From Streptomyces sp. NBRC 109706 (GTDB lineage: Bacteria; Actinomycetota; Actinomycetes; Streptomycetales; Streptomycetaceae), in contig NZ_BBOM01000008.1 in the NCBI RefSeq assembly GCF_000974485.1, positions 248,001 through 312,000 of the forward strand: a stretch of DNA of 64,000 bases. Direction: 5' to 3'. The position numbers and the translations under genes are program-made. Numbering within the stretch: position 1 is the stretch's first letter; each line of letters starts with the position of its first letter. The notes under the pieces are model-generated. The model did no database searches, had not been told where the DNA came from, and saw only the letters and a list, made by a program, of their open reading frames with translations. Of this stretch, positions 41,884 through 52,593 are shown piece after piece.

Positions 41884-42831
41884 TCAGTGGTCCTTGGGGG
41901 CGAGCCCGGCCTCCGGGGCCGCGAGTTCCTGTTTTTTCCGGAGGGTGGCGATCTCCCGGTCCCCGTCGCCCACGCTCCCGACGGCGCCGACCTCGGGCGT
42001 CCGGGCCGGATCGGTCACCTCGGTGGTCGGCACCCTTCTGTTGCTCGCCGGGGCGGCGGCCCGTGCGGCCGACGCGGCGGCGCGCAGCGGTGGCCTGAGG
42101 AAGTAGAGCACCGTGCCGAGGATCGCGCAGGCGACCAGCCCGTCCATCCAGTAGTGGTGGGCGGTGGCCACCACGGCGAGCGCGGTGATCAACGGATGCA
42201 GCAGCCAGAGCCAGCGCAGTCGGCTGCGGGTGGCCACGATCAGCCCGACGGCGATCAGCACCGCCCAGCCCACATGGAGGGACGGCATCGCGGCGAACTG
42301 GTTGGCCATCGAGTTGGGGTCGGGTTTGTCGTAGACGGCCGGGCCGTACTCCAGGCCGGTGTCGATCATCCGCAGCGGCCGGAAGAGCCGGGGCGGGGCG
42401 AGCGGGACCAGCAGATGGAGCACCAGGGCGGCACCGGTCAGCCAGGTGATCGTCCACCGTATCCAGACGTAGAAGCCCGGACGGCGCCAGTACATCCAGA
42501 TGAGAAAGACCACCGTGGCCGGAAAATGCACCGTCGCGTAGTAGACGTTTATGAACCTGATCAATGCCTCGCTGTGCAGTACCAGATCCTGAACGGCGGC
42601 CTCGCTGGGCAGTCGCAGGAAGCGCTCCAGATCCCAGACGCGTTCGGCGTTGGCATAGGCGTCGTCGAACTGGCCGTTGGCCGCGCGCCTTCCCAGTTTG
42701 TACGCCAGATAGAGCGCCCCGACGAGCAGCAGCTCCCGGATCAGCGGGGGTCTCGGCGAGGGCGCCGGGCGTTGCCGGTCTCGCAGGGGGCGGAGCATCT
42801 TTGACGCTCTGGTGAGTGGCATAGGCAGCAT
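41884..42831 (-). CDS. Membrane PAP2-superfamily phosphatase/transferase
   Basis: 315 residues with about six membrane helices. The phosphatase motif is MPSLHVGWA (C2 His) and HHYWMDGLV (C3 His, Asp); the first, basic motif is degenerate (DKPDPNSMANQF region). This subclass resembles inositol-phosphorylceramide synthase-like PAP2 proteins and may transfer rather than hydrolyse phosphoryl groups. The C-terminus is a charged cytoplasmic tail. ATG 42831 or 42822. Same strand as and upstream of the wall hydrolase, with about 220 bases between them. Confidence 0.85.
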   Translation of the reverse strand: MLPMPLTRASKMLRPLRDRQRPAPSPRPPLIRELLLVGALYLAYKLGRRAANGQFDDAYANAERVWDLERFLRLPSEAAVQDLVLHSEALIRFINVYYATVHFPATVVFLIWMYWRRPGFYVWIRWTITWLTGAALVLHLLVPLAPPRLFRPLRMIDTGLEYGPAVYDKPDPNSMANQFAAMPSLHVGWAVLIAVGLIVATRSRLRWLWLLHPLITALAVVATAHHYWMDGLVACAILGTVLYFLRPPLRAAASAARAAAPASNRRVPTTEVTDPARTPEVGAVGSVGDGDREIATLRKKQELAAPEAGLAPKDH

Positions 42832-43275
42832 TCCCGAATGGCAGGGGTGTCGATCGCGGTCTGGGATACGCGTGGGAACCTGCTCTTCCCGCTTCGATCT
42901 TCAGTTCCCTGAGGCGAGTTTACGGCGGTCTTTCTCTCGGCTGCCCAGGGGGCGGACCGTGCACACCCCTGCCTGGTCGTTCCCCGGCTCGCTGCGGCGC
43001 TCCGACCGGGCAAGGTGGGCCAGGAGAAGGGCTTCCCCCGGTCGGGTGAACGGGCGTTGAGTGGACGTGGAGAAGACGGGAGGAGGAGACGTTCCGTGCG
43101 GCGCGACCGGGTCGCGGAGGCGTCCCGAAACGGGCCCGACGCGGCCTCCCGTTGCCCGTTATCTCGCCGTTATCTCACCGTTGCCGCCTGGGGTGCCGCT
43201 GTCCAGGCGTTGAAGGGGTGGACGTTTTAGCAGGTCAGAGGGGCGCCTCGGGAATCTTTGTCCTCACCGAGGAGA
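42832..43275. other. 444-base divergent intergenic region
   Basis: No credible gene on either strand; open frames have low codon bias. It should carry the PAP2 promoter near its left end. The operator and promoter of the ROK gene lie immediately to the right. Confidence 0.45.
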
Positions 43276-43331
43276 AAGTTCAAGCGATCCATGCGGAACT
43301 TCTTCCCAGCCGGCCCCGCCACTGCTACATT
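43276..43331 (+). promoter_or_regulatory. Operator and promoter of the ROK regulator gene
   Basis: AAGTTC (43276-43281) and GAACTT (43296-43301) are perfect arms separated by 14 bases. They abut -35 TTCCCA (43303-43308), which is 17 bases from -10 TACATT (43326-43331). A ROK dimer bound here would block its own promoter. A single GAACTT also occurs at 47337-47342 in the gap before the binding-protein gene. Confidence 0.45.
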
Positions 43332-43396
43332 CCCACGGCAAGCCCGGCATGGACCTCGTGTCGGGGATCGATGCCGACGGTGGCGGGAGGGGCAGC

Positions 43397-44593
43397 GTGA
43401 GGCGCATGACGGCTCGGCCCGCGAACGCGCACCAGGCGCGGTTGCTACGGCTGTTGCGCGACGCGGGGCCGAGTTCCCGGGCTCAACTGGGCGACCAGAT
43501 CGAACTGTCCAGGTCGAAGCTGGCGGTGGAGATCGACCGCCTGTTGGGGACCGGCATGGTGGTCGGCGACGGCTTCGCCGCCTCCCGTGGCGGTCGACGT
43601 TCGCACAATGTCCGGCTCGCGCCCGAACTGCGGTTCCTGGGCGTGGACATCGGCGCCACCTCCCTCGATGTGGCGGTCACCGGACCGGAGTTGGAGATCC
43701 TCGGCCATCTCACCGAGCGGATGGACGTCCGCGAGGGGCCGGTCGCGGTCTGCGAGCAGGTCCTGTCGATGGCGCAGAAGCTGCGCGACGCGGGCCTGGC
43801 CGAGCACTTCGACGGCGCCGGGATCGGCGTCCCGGGGCCGGTGCGCTTCCCCGACGGGGTGCCGGTGGCACCCCCGATCATGCCCGGCTGGGACGGCTTC
43901 CCCATCCGTGAGGTGCTCAGCCAGGAACTCGGCTGTCCCGTCATGGTGGACAACGACGTGAACCTGATGGCCCTGGGGGAGCGGCACGCCGGAGTCGCCC
44001 ACTCGGTACAGGACTTCATCTGCGTCAAGATCGGCACCGGCATCGGCTGCGGTGTGGTCGCCGACGGCAAGGTGCACCGTGGTGCCACCGGCAGCGCCGG
44101 CGACATCGGGCACATCCAGGTGGAGGCCGACGGACGGCAGTGCCCCTGTGGCAACCGAGGCTGCCTGGAGGCGTACTTCGGCGGCGCGGCCCTGGCCAGG
44201 GACGCCGAACAGGCGGCCAGGGACGGTCGATCCGTCGAGCTGGCCACCCGGCTCTCCGCGGCCGGCGGTCTCACCGCGTCCGACGTGGCCGCCGCGGCCT
44301 CGGCCGGCGACGTGGCCTCGTTGGACCTCATCCGACAGGGCGGCGCCCGCACCGGACAGGTGATCGCCGCCCTGGTCAGCTTCTTCAATCCCGCACTCGT
44401 GGTGATCGGCGGCGGGGTGACCGGTCTCGGCCACACGCTGCTCGCCAGCATCCGCACCCAGGTCTACCGGCAGTCGCTGCCGCTGGCCACGGGCAACCTG
44501 CCCATCGTTCTCGGTGAACTGGGCCCCGTCGCCGGCGTGACCGGCGCCGCGCGCCTGATCAGCGACCACCTCTTCAGCTACACCCCTACCTGA
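43397..44593 (+). CDS. ROK-family regulator of the sugar/cyclitol locus
   Basis: 398 residues: an N-terminal winged helix-turn-helix (LLRLLRDAGPSSRAQLGDQIELSRSKL, about residues 14-40) and a ROK domain with VDIGATSLDVAV, the N-acetylmannosamine-kinase-like GVPGPVRFPDG and the zinc motif CPCGNRGCLEAY. It presumably represses the importer operon 146 bases downstream and is relieved by the imported sugar or its derivative. The start is GTG 43397, six bases after GGAGG; ATG 43406 is an alternative. Confidence 0.88.
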   Translation: MRRMTARPANAHQARLLRLLRDAGPSSRAQLGDQIELSRSKLAVEIDRLLGTGMVVGDGFAASRGGRRSHNVRLAPELRFLGVDIGATSLDVAVTGPELEILGHLTERMDVREGPVAVCEQVLSMAQKLRDAGLAEHFDGAGIGVPGPVRFPDGVPVAPPIMPGWDGFPIREVLSQELGCPVMVDNDVNLMALGERHAGVAHSVQDFICVKIGTGIGCGVVADGKVHRGATGSAGDIGHIQVEADGRQCPCGNRGCLEAYFGGAALARDAEQAARDGRSVELATRLSAAGGLTASDVAAAASAGDVASLDLIRQGGARTGQVIAALVSFFNPALVVIGGGVTGLGHTLLASIRTQVYRQSLPLATGNLPIVLGELGPVAGVTGAARLISDHLFSYTPT

Positions 44594-44739
44594 TACCTGA
44601 CGTGAAGCCGTAGCGACCGAACCGAACCGGCCCTACCGGGGCTCGCTCCAGCCTCCCCGGACAACCGGCGTATCACCGCACCGCCCCCGCCCTACCCCCG
44701 CATGTCCGCGCATCGGCACAGTTGCCCAGGAGACCAGCC

Positions 44740-46260
44740 ATGGCAAGCGCGCCACCACCGATCCTCACTCTCACCGGCATCACCAAGTCCTTTCCCGGCG
44801 TGCGCGCCCTCGACGGAGTGGACCTGGACGTGGCGCCGGGTGAGGTGCACTGCCTGCTGGGCCAGAACGGCGCCGGCAAGTCCACCCTGATCAAGGTGAT
44901 CGCCGGCGCGCACCAGCCGGACACCGGCCGGATCGGCTGGAAGGGGGAGGACGTCACCCTCAACAACCCGGTCTCCGCCATGCGGTTGGGGATCGCCACC
45001 ATCTACCAGGAACTCGACCTGGTGACGCACCTCTCGGTGGCGGAGAACGTGCATCTGGGGCATGAGACCTCGACCGCCGGCTTCGTCCGCCGCGCCGTCG
45101 CCAGGGAGCGCACCGCCGAGCTGCTGGCGCGGCTGGGACACGGCGAGATCCACCCCGACACCATCGTCGGCGACCTGTCGTCCGCCGGACAGCAGATCGT
45201 CAGCATGGCCAGGGCGCTGTCCCACGAGACCCAACTGATCGTCATGGACGAGCCGTCGGCGGTGCTGGACCCGGACGAGGTCAACAACCTCTTCCGGATC
45301 GTGGAGAACCTCACCGCGCAGAACGTCGCCGTCGTCTATATCTCGCACCGGCTGGAGGAGATCCGCCGGATCGGGGACCGGGTCACCGTGCTCAAGGACG
45401 GCAGGGCCGTCGCCCGTGGCCTGTCGGCGAAGGAGACCGCGACCAAGGACATCGTCGCCCTGATGACGGGACGCGACGTCGAGTACGACTTCCCGCGCCG
45501 CGCCGTGCCCTTCGACCCGACGGGGAGCGAGCCGGTGCTGGTCGCCGAGGAGCTGTCCAGGAAGGGCGAGTTCGCATCGCTCGACCTCACCCTGCGGCCC
45601 GGCGAGATCGTCGGCCTCGCCGGCCTCGTCGGCTCGGGACGGTCCGAGATCCTGGAGACCATCTACGGCGCCAGGCCGCCCAGCACCGGCCGGGTGCTGG
45701 TGGACGGCAAGCGACTGCGGCCGGGCAGCGTGACCTCCGCGGTGAAGGCCGGGCTCGGCCTCGCCCCCGAGGAGCGCAAGGCCCAGGGGCTCTTCCTGCT
45801 GGAGTCGGTGGCGCGCAACGTCTCCGTCTCCTCGCTGCCCAGCTTCTCCAAGGGCGGCTGGCTGGACCGGTCCAGGGAGCGGCGCGAGGCCTACGCCAGC
45901 ACCCAGGACCTGTCGCTGCGCCCCAACAACCCCGACGCGCGCATCCGCACTCTCTCCGGCGGCAACCAGCAGAAGGCCGTACTGGCCCGCTGGCTGCTGC
46001 GCCGCTGCAAGGTCCTGCTGCTCGACGAGCCCACCCGTGGCGTCGATGTCGGAGCCAGGGCCGAGTTGTACGCCCTGATCCGCCGCCTGGCCGACGACGG
46101 TGTCGCCGTCCTGCTGGTCTCCAGCGAGATACCCGAGGTGCTGGGGCTCGCCGACCGGGTGCTGGTGATGCGGGAGGGCCAGGTGGTGCACAGCGCACCC
46201 GCCCGGGAGCTAGACGAGCACCGGGTTCTCGATCTCGTGATGGAAGGGAGCCAGGCGTGA
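44740..46260 (+). CDS. Ribose-type (CUT2) sugar ABC importer ATPase
   Basis: 506 residues with two fused ABC domains, the layout of RbsA/MglA. Domain 1 has Walker A GQNGAGKST and LIVMDEPSAVLD; domain 2 has the degenerate Walker A GLVGSGRSE and signature LSGGNQQKAVLARWLL. CUT2 importers carry monosaccharides such as ribose, xylose, galactose or inositol. AGGAGA precedes the ATG at 44740; its stop overlaps the permease GTG. Confidence 0.92.
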   Translation: MASAPPPILTLTGITKSFPGVRALDGVDLDVAPGEVHCLLGQNGAGKSTLIKVIAGAHQPDTGRIGWKGEDVTLNNPVSAMRLGIATIYQELDLVTHLSVAENVHLGHETSTAGFVRRAVARERTAELLARLGHGEIHPDTIVGDLSSAGQQIVSMARALSHETQLIVMDEPSAVLDPDEVNNLFRIVENLTAQNVAVVYISHRLEEIRRIGDRVTVLKDGRAVARGLSAKETATKDIVALMTGRDVEYDFPRRAVPFDPTGSEPVLVAEELSRKGEFASLDLTLRPGEIVGLAGLVGSGRSEILETIYGARPPSTGRVLVDGKRLRPGSVTSAVKAGLGLAPEERKAQGLFLLESVARNVSVSSLPSFSKGGWLDRSRERREAYASTQDLSLRPNNPDARIRTLSGGNQQKAVLARWLLRRCKVLLLDEPTRGVDVGARAELYALIRRLADDGVAVLLVSSEIPEVLGLADRVLVMREGQVVHSAPARELDEHRVLDLVMEGSQA

Positions 46261-47324
46261 CCACTGGCGCCACCCAAGAACCGGCCTCGACCGCCTCGCT
46301 CGACAAGGCGTCGCCACCGGGGCCGCCCCCGAAGAAGCCGCGGGGCGATGCCGCCTCCAACGGTCGGCCCAAGCTGGTCCTGGGCAAGTTGCTCGACCTG
46401 CACACCGTCTCGCTGCTCGCCGTGCTGGCCGTGCTCTGCCTGATCGGCGGATTCACCCAGGGGGACAAGTTCCTGACCACCAGCAACCTGCAACTGGTGC
46501 TGGTGCAGGCGTCCGTGATCGGTGTGGTCACGGTCGGCATGACCTTTGTGATGATCGGTGGCGGGATCGATCTCTCCGTCGGCGCCATCGTGGCGTTGGC
46601 CTCGGTGTGGTGCACCACGGTCGCCACCCAGGACTTCGGGATCGGCGGCATCATCTTCTGTGCCCTGGCGGTCGGCCTGGGCTGCGGACTCGTCAACGGG
46701 GTGCTGATCTCCTACGGGCCGATGGTGCCCTTCGTCGCCACCCTGGCCATGATGGTCTCGGCGCGCGGCCTGGCCCTGGAGATCACCGACGGCTCCACCC
46801 AGATGGTCACCGTGGACTCGGTGCTCGAACTGGGCCGGCGCGACTCCTACATCCTCGGCGTCCCGCCGCTGGTGATCATGTTCGCGGTGGTCGCGGTGCT
46901 CGGCTGGGTGCTGCTCAACCGCACCACCTTCGGCCGCCGCACGGTCGCCATCGGCGGCAACCCCGAGGCCGCCAGGCTGGCCGGCATCGCGGTCAAGCGC
47001 CAGCGGCTGCTGCTCTACGCACTCTCCGGACTGTGCTGTGGCATCGCCGCCTTCATGTTGGTGGTCCTCTCCGGCTCCGGCCAGAACACCAACGGCAACC
47101 TCTACGAACTCAACTCGATCGCCGCCGCGATCATCGGCGGCACCCTACTCACCGGTGGTCGGGGCACGATCATCGGCTCCGTGCTGGGGGTGCTGGTCTT
47201 CACCACCATCACCAACCTGTTCGTCCTGAACAACCTGGAGAGCGCCTTCCAGCAGATCGCCACCGGCGCCATCATCGTGGCCGCCGTGCTGCTCCAGCGC
47301 CGCTCCGCCAGCCAGCAGACATAG
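46257..47324 (+). CDS. Ribose-type (CUT2) sugar ABC importer permease
   Basis: 355 residues, RbsC-like, with eight to ten membrane helices. GGGIDLSVGAIVALASV and AIGGNPEAARLAGI are the conserved permease motifs. A Pro-rich cytoplasmic N-terminal tail of about 40 residues (PPGPPPKKPRG) precedes the first helix and is longer than usual. The GTG overlaps the ATPase stop. One permease gene is enough because these subunits form homodimers. Confidence 0.92.
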   Translation: MTTGATQEPASTASLDKASPPGPPPKKPRGDAASNGRPKLVLGKLLDLHTVSLLAVLAVLCLIGGFTQGDKFLTTSNLQLVLVQASVIGVVTVGMTFVMIGGGIDLSVGAIVALASVWCTTVATQDFGIGGIIFCALAVGLGCGLVNGVLISYGPMVPFVATLAMMVSARGLALEITDGSTQMVTVDSVLELGRRDSYILGVPPLVIMFAVVAVLGWVLLNRTTFGRRTVAIGGNPEAARLAGIAVKRQRLLLYALSGLCCGIAAFMLVVLSGSGQNTNGNLYELNSIAAAIIGGTLLTGGRGTIIGSVLGVLVFTTITNLFVLNNLESAFQQIATGAIIVAAVLLQRRSASQQT

Positions 47325-47379
47325 ACCAGTCGGAAAGAACTTCAACCACCCTCATCCGCATGGAAGGTTATTTTTACTG

Positions 47380-48429
47380 ATGAAGATGAACGGAATGGGC
47401 CGGAGAGGTCTTCTCTTCGGTGGCGCCGCCGCCGGCGCCGGGGTGTTCCTCGCCGGGTGCACCAGCAACGAGAGCAATGACGACGACAACGACTCGGGCA
47501 CCGCCAACCAGGCGGCCAACACCGACGAGCCGGGCCCCGCCGTCACCATCGGCTTCGCCGGCCCGCAGGCCGACCACGGGTGGCTCAACGCCATCAACGA
47601 GGAGGCCCGTCGGCGCGCCGACGAGTACGAGGACGTCACCCTGGAGATCACCGAGGGCTCCAACGACACCGCGCAGCAGATCGGCCAGATCGAGTCGCTG
47701 ATCAACAGCGGGGTCGACGTGCTGGTGGTGCTGCCGGCCGACGGGCGTTCGCTCACCCAGGCCGCGCTCTCGGCGATGAACGCCGGCATCCCGGTGATCA
47801 ACCTCGACCGCGTCTTCGACACGCCGCAGGCGTACCGGTGTTGGGTCGGCGGCGACAACTACGGCATGGGTCTCAACGCCGGCCACTACATCGGCGAGCG
47901 GCTCAAGGACGTCCCGAACGCCAAGGTCGTCGAGCTGTCCGGGCCCGACAACCTCGAACTCACCGTGCAGCGCACCCAGGGCTTCGACGACGCGCTGGCC
48001 AACTACTCCAACATCGAGAAGGTGGCCCGCCAGGCCGCCGACTTCACCGTCGAGTCCGGGCAGAGCGTCATGGCGGGCCTGCTCCAGGCCCAGCCCGAGT
48101 TCCACGCGATATGGAACCATGACGACGACCAGGGCGTGGGTGCCGAGCGCGCCATCGACCAGGCGGGCCGGGACGAGTTCTTCATGGTGGGCGGTGCCGG
48201 CTCCCTGCACGCGATGGAGCAGATCAAGGCCGACAACGGAGTCATCAAGGCCACCGTGCTCTACCCGCCGACCATGGCCGCCTCCGCCATCGACCTGGCG
48301 CGCGCGGTCGGGCAGGCGAAGGGTGTCAGCGGACTCGCCGAGTTCGAGATCCCCTCCTCGATCACCCTCTACTCCGCAGTGGTCACCAAGGACAACGTCG
48401 AGCAGTATCTGCCGACCGGATTCAACTGA
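47380..48429 (+). CDS. Sugar-binding lipoprotein of the CUT2 importer
   Basis: 349 residues. The N-terminus has a twin Arg (GRRGLLFGG) and lipobox LAGC at about residues 24-27, so it is probably a Tat-exported lipoprotein, then an acidic Ser/Asp/Asn linker and a periplasmic-binding protein type 1 fold (GFAGPQADHGWLNAIN, NSGVDVLVVLPADG). The ligand is unknown. The 55-base gap after the permease is AT-rich for this genome, with GGAAGG 12 bases before the ATG. Confidence 0.9.
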   Translation: MKMNGMGRRGLLFGGAAAGAGVFLAGCTSNESNDDDNDSGTANQAANTDEPGPAVTIGFAGPQADHGWLNAINEEARRRADEYEDVTLEITEGSNDTAQQIGQIESLINSGVDVLVVLPADGRSLTQAALSAMNAGIPVINLDRVFDTPQAYRCWVGGDNYGMGLNAGHYIGERLKDVPNAKVVELSGPDNLELTVQRTQGFDDALANYSNIEKVARQAADFTVESGQSVMAGLLQAQPEFHAIWNHDDDQGVGAERAIDQAGRDEFFMVGGAGSLHAMEQIKADNGVIKATVLYPPTMAASAIDLARAVGQAKGVSGLAEFEIPSSITLYSAVVTKDNVEQYLPTGFN

Positions 48430-48440
48430 CAGGGATCTAC

Positions 48441-49607
48441 ATGCCGTACTCCACCTCCGCACCTACCCTCGGCGTGGGCATGGTCGGCTATGCCTTCATG
48501 GGCGCCGCGCACTCGCAGGGTTGGCGCACCGTCGGGCGGGCCTTCGACCTGCCTCTCTCGCCGGTCATGGCCGCCGTGTGCGGCCGTGACCAGGCGGCCG
48601 TCAACGCCGCTGCCGACCGCCTCGGTTGGGCGTCGGCCGAAACCGACTGGCGTGCGCTGATCGCCAGGGACGACATCCAGCTGGTCGACATCTGCTCGCC
48701 GGGCGACAGCCACGCGGAGATCGCCATCGCCGCGCTGGAAGCCGGCAAGCACGTGCTCTGCGAGAAGCCCCTGGCCAACACCGTGGCGGAGGCCGAGGCC
48801 ATGGTCGCCGCCGCCAAGGCGGCCAGGGAACGCGGCCAGTTGGCGATGGTCGGCTTCAACTACCGGCGGGTGCCGGCGTTGGCGCAGGCCCGCAAGATGA
48901 TCGCCGACGGCCGGATCGGCACCCTGCGCCATGTGCGCGCGGTCTACCTGCAGGACTGGGGGGCCGATCCGGAGCTGAAGCTGGTCTGGCGGCTCCGCAA
49001 GGAGACGGCCGGCTCCGGCGCGCTGGGCGACCTCGGCGCCCATATCGTCGATCTCGCCCAGCATCTCTCCGGCGAGCTGATCACCGGGATCTCGGCCGCC
49101 ACGGAGACCTTCGTCAAGGAGCGCGAGCTGCCCGACGGCAGCGGCCGCCTCGGCCAGGTCACCGTGGACGACGCGGCCCTCTTCACCGGCCGGCTGGCCT
49201 CGGGGGCGCTGGCTTCCTTCGAGGTCAGCCGGTTCGCCACCGGCCGCAAGAACGCGCTCAGGATCGAACTCAACGGGTCGGACGGCTCGTTGGCCTTCGA
49301 CCTGGAACGGCTCAACGAGCTGGAGTTCTACGACAACACCCAGCCGGCGACCGAGGGCGGCTTCCGTCGCATCCTGGTCACCGAGCCGGACCACCCCTAT
49401 CTGGAGGGCTGGTGGCCCGCCGGACACGGCCTCGGCTACGAGCACACCTTCGCCCACCAGGCCAGGGACCTGGTGTTCGCCATCGCGGAAGGAACCGACC
49501 CGGAGCCGTCGTTCGCCGACGGTCTCCAGGTGCAGCGGGTTCTCTCGGCGATCGAGGAGAGTGCGGAGAAGAACGCCGTCCACACTCCCGTGCAGATTGT
49601 CGAGTGA
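48441..49607 (+). CDS. Gfo/Idh/MocA family oxidoreductase
   Basis: 388 residues. The Rossmann motif is GMVGYAFMGAAHSQGWR (about residues 11-27), and ALEAGKHVLCEKPLANT carries the catalytic-region EKP motif with its conserved Lys. The C-terminal alpha/beta domain includes GALGDLGAHIVDLAQ. Such enzymes oxidise sugars or inositols at a hydroxyl group, often giving 3-keto products. Placed between the importer and an isomerase, it likely performs the first step on the imported compound. Confidence 0.92.
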   Translation: MPYSTSAPTLGVGMVGYAFMGAAHSQGWRTVGRAFDLPLSPVMAAVCGRDQAAVNAAADRLGWASAETDWRALIARDDIQLVDICSPGDSHAEIAIAALEAGKHVLCEKPLANTVAEAEAMVAAAKAARERGQLAMVGFNYRRVPALAQARKMIADGRIGTLRHVRAVYLQDWGADPELKLVWRLRKETAGSGALGDLGAHIVDLAQHLSGELITGISAATETFVKERELPDGSGRLGQVTVDDAALFTGRLASGALASFEVSRFATGRKNALRIELNGSDGSLAFDLERLNELEFYDNTQPATEGGFRRILVTEPDHPYLEGWWPAGHGLGYEHTFAHQARDLVFAIAEGTDPEPSFADGLQVQRVLSAIEESAEKNAVHTPVQIVE

Positions 49608-49635
49608 GTCAGCGCAACGGAAGGAAACTCACCCC

Positions 49636-50640
<1,005 letters not shown>

Positions 50641-50657
50641 CACGAGGCGCCCGTCCG

Positions 50658-50701
50658 CCCGCGTGGCGCGCCCCGCTGCACCCGGGGCCGCGCCACGCGG
50701 G
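50658..50701. terminator. Long bidirectional hairpin ending the sugar operon
   Basis: A perfect 13-base stem, CCCGCGTGGCGCG (50658-50670) with CGCGCCACGCGGG (50689-50701), containing an inner CCCCG/CGGGG stem. It lies between the convergent TIM-barrel and gluconokinase genes. Confidence 0.7.
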
Positions 50702-50722
50702 CGTCAACGTTCTCCGGCCCGG

Positions 50723-51235
50723 TCAGCCGTCGGCGGTGGTCAGCGCCTCCACGGCCATCGTCACCAAGCGCTCGGGGCCCGGTGCCACATCGAGGACCAG
50801 GCCGCGCTCGTCGTCGGCCAGCGGCTCAAGAGCGGCCAGCTGGGTGCGCAGCAACGAGGGCGGCATGAAGTGGTCGGTGCGGCGCTCGATGCGCTCGCCG
50901 ACCAGCTCCGTCGAGCCGGACAGATGCAGGAAGAAGACGTCCGGGTCGGCCGCGCGCAGCAGATCGCGGTACTTCCGCTTGAGCGCCGAGCAGGTCACCA
51001 CGCCCCGCTCCCCGGTGCGCGCCCGCTCGCCCAGCCAGACGCCTATGGAGCGCAGCCACGGGAGACGGTCGTCGTCGGTCAGGGGGACACCGGACGACAT
51101 CTTGGCGACGTTCGCCTCGGAGTGGAAGTCGTCCGCCTCGGCGAAGGGCACCCCGAGACGGCCGGCCAACGGCCGCGCCACGGTGGTCTTGCCCACACCC
51201 GATACACCCATCACGACCACGGTGGAGAAACCCAT
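50723..51235 (-). CDS. gntK: Gluconokinase
   Basis: 170 residues, the usual size. Walker A GVSGVGKTTVA (about residues 9-19), substrate residues in FAEADDFHSEANVAKM and CSALKRKYRDLL, and LSGSTELVGERIERRTDHFMPPSLL, all typical of the thermoresistant gluconokinase family. It makes 6-phosphogluconate from gluconate. AGGGGG precedes the ATG at 51235. It converges on the sugar operon, and whether it serves that pathway is unknown. Confidence 0.92.
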   Translation of the reverse strand: MGFSTVVVMGVSGVGKTTVARPLAGRLGVPFAEADDFHSEANVAKMSSGVPLTDDDRLPWLRSIGVWLGERARTGERGVVTCSALKRKYRDLLRAADPDVFFLHLSGSTELVGERIERRTDHFMPPSLLRTQLAALEPLADDERGLVLDVAPGPERLVTMAVEALTTADG

Positions 51236-51381
51236 GCCCCCTACTATCTGACCAGGGCGGCGAGAAACCAAGTACGGTCCGCCAGCCGGTCCCCAGGGGC
51301 CCGCCGTGGCGCCAGGACGGCCCCCGGGAATGTCAGAGGCATCAACTAGGGTTGCTCCGTACACGTGTTCCGGAGGTTCCC

Positions 51382-52560
51382 GTGCCAGAGCCAGCGTCCC
51401 GTTCCGTCTCCTCGCCGCTCACCCGGCTGCGCCCGGCCGCCTTCGGCGCCCCGCCGGCGGGCGAGCGGCTGGCCCGTATCCAACGCTCCCCGCAGTACCG
51501 GGACGGCGCCTTCCACAACGACCGCCCGGTGGCCATGGCCGGCCCCCGGCAGATACCGCAGCTGGTGTGGGCCATGGCCCGCTCCGCCGACCGGTCGCGC
51601 CGCCGCCCCGCCCAGCAACCGCCGCTGGCCCGCCCCGAGTGGCTTGACTCCACCGCCCCGCCCGCCTCGGGGCTCCGGCTGACCTGGCTGGGCCATGCCA
51701 GCGTGCTGGCCGAGATCGACGGCCATCGGGTGCTCTTCGATCCGGTCTTCGGGGAGCGCTGCTCGCCGTTCTCCTTCGCGGGACCGCGCCGGTTGCATCC
51801 CTCGCCGGTCGCGCTCGACCGGATAGGCCCGGTGGACGCGGTGATCATCTCCCACGACCACTACGACCATCTGGATCTGCCCACTGTGCGGGCGCTGACG
51901 GCGGGCGACGCGGTCTTCGCCGTCCCCCTCGGCGTCGGCGCCCATCTGGAGCACTGGGGGGTGCCGGCCGCCCGGATCGTCGAGCTGGACTGGCACGAGT
52001 CGACCCGGGTCGGCTCGCTGACGCTGACCGCCGAGCCCGGTCAACACTTCTGCGGCCGGGGCCTGTTCGGACGCTTCCAGACGCTCTGGGCGTCCTGGGT
52101 GGTCGCCGGCCCCGAGCACCGGATCTTCCACAGCGGCGACACCGGCTACTTCCCCGGCTTCGCCGGCACCGGCCGGGAGCACGGCCCGTTCGACGCCACC
52201 ATGATGCAGATAGGCGCCTACAGCGAGCGGTTCTGGCCGGATATCCATATGACCCCCGAGGAGGGCGTGCGCGCCCATCTCGATCTCGCGGCCGGCCAGG
52301 ACCCCGGGGTGCTGCTGCCCATCCACTGGGGCACGTTCAACCTCGGCCCGCACGCCTGGGAGGAGCCGGCGGAGCGCACGGTCGCCGCGGCGGAGGAGAG
52401 CGGGGTGCCGCTGGCGGCACCCCGCCCGGGGGAGTCCTTCGAGCCGTCGGGCGAGCTGCCGAGCGCGCCCTGGTGGCGGCCACTCGCCCGGCCGGTGCCG
52501 CAACCCCGCCGCCGGCGTGGCGCGCGGCCGCTGGGGGAGGCCAGGCCGGCCGACGGTTGA
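51382..52560 (+). CDS. Metallo-beta-lactamase-fold hydrolase (NAPE-PLD/UlaG-like)
   Basis: 392 residues. After about 90 N-terminal residues the beta-lactamase fold begins with LTWLGHASVLAEIDGHRVLFDP; the metal site is SHDHYDHLD (H158, H160, D162, H163), with further ligands in GQHF, FHSGDTGYF and LLPIHWGTFNL. Related proteins hydrolyse phosphodiesters such as N-acyl-phosphatidylethanolamine or lactone substrates; the actinobacterial ones are uncharacterised. GTG 51382 follows GGAGG by seven bases. The C-terminus is basic and Pro-rich. Confidence 0.88.
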   Translation: MPEPASRSVSSPLTRLRPAAFGAPPAGERLARIQRSPQYRDGAFHNDRPVAMAGPRQIPQLVWAMARSADRSRRRPAQQPPLARPEWLDSTAPPASGLRLTWLGHASVLAEIDGHRVLFDPVFGERCSPFSFAGPRRLHPSPVALDRIGPVDAVIISHDHYDHLDLPTVRALTAGDAVFAVPLGVGAHLEHWGVPAARIVELDWHESTRVGSLTLTAEPGQHFCGRGLFGRFQTLWASWVVAGPEHRIFHSGDTGYFPGFAGTGREHGPFDATMMQIGAYSERFWPDIHMTPEEGVRAHLDLAAGQDPGVLLPIHWGTFNLGPHAWEEPAERTVAAAEESGVPLAAPRPGESFEPSGELPSAPWWRPLARPVPQPRRRRGARPLGEARPADG

Positions 52561-52593
52561 CCAGGCCGCCCGCCCGGCCGTCCCGGGGGTGGG

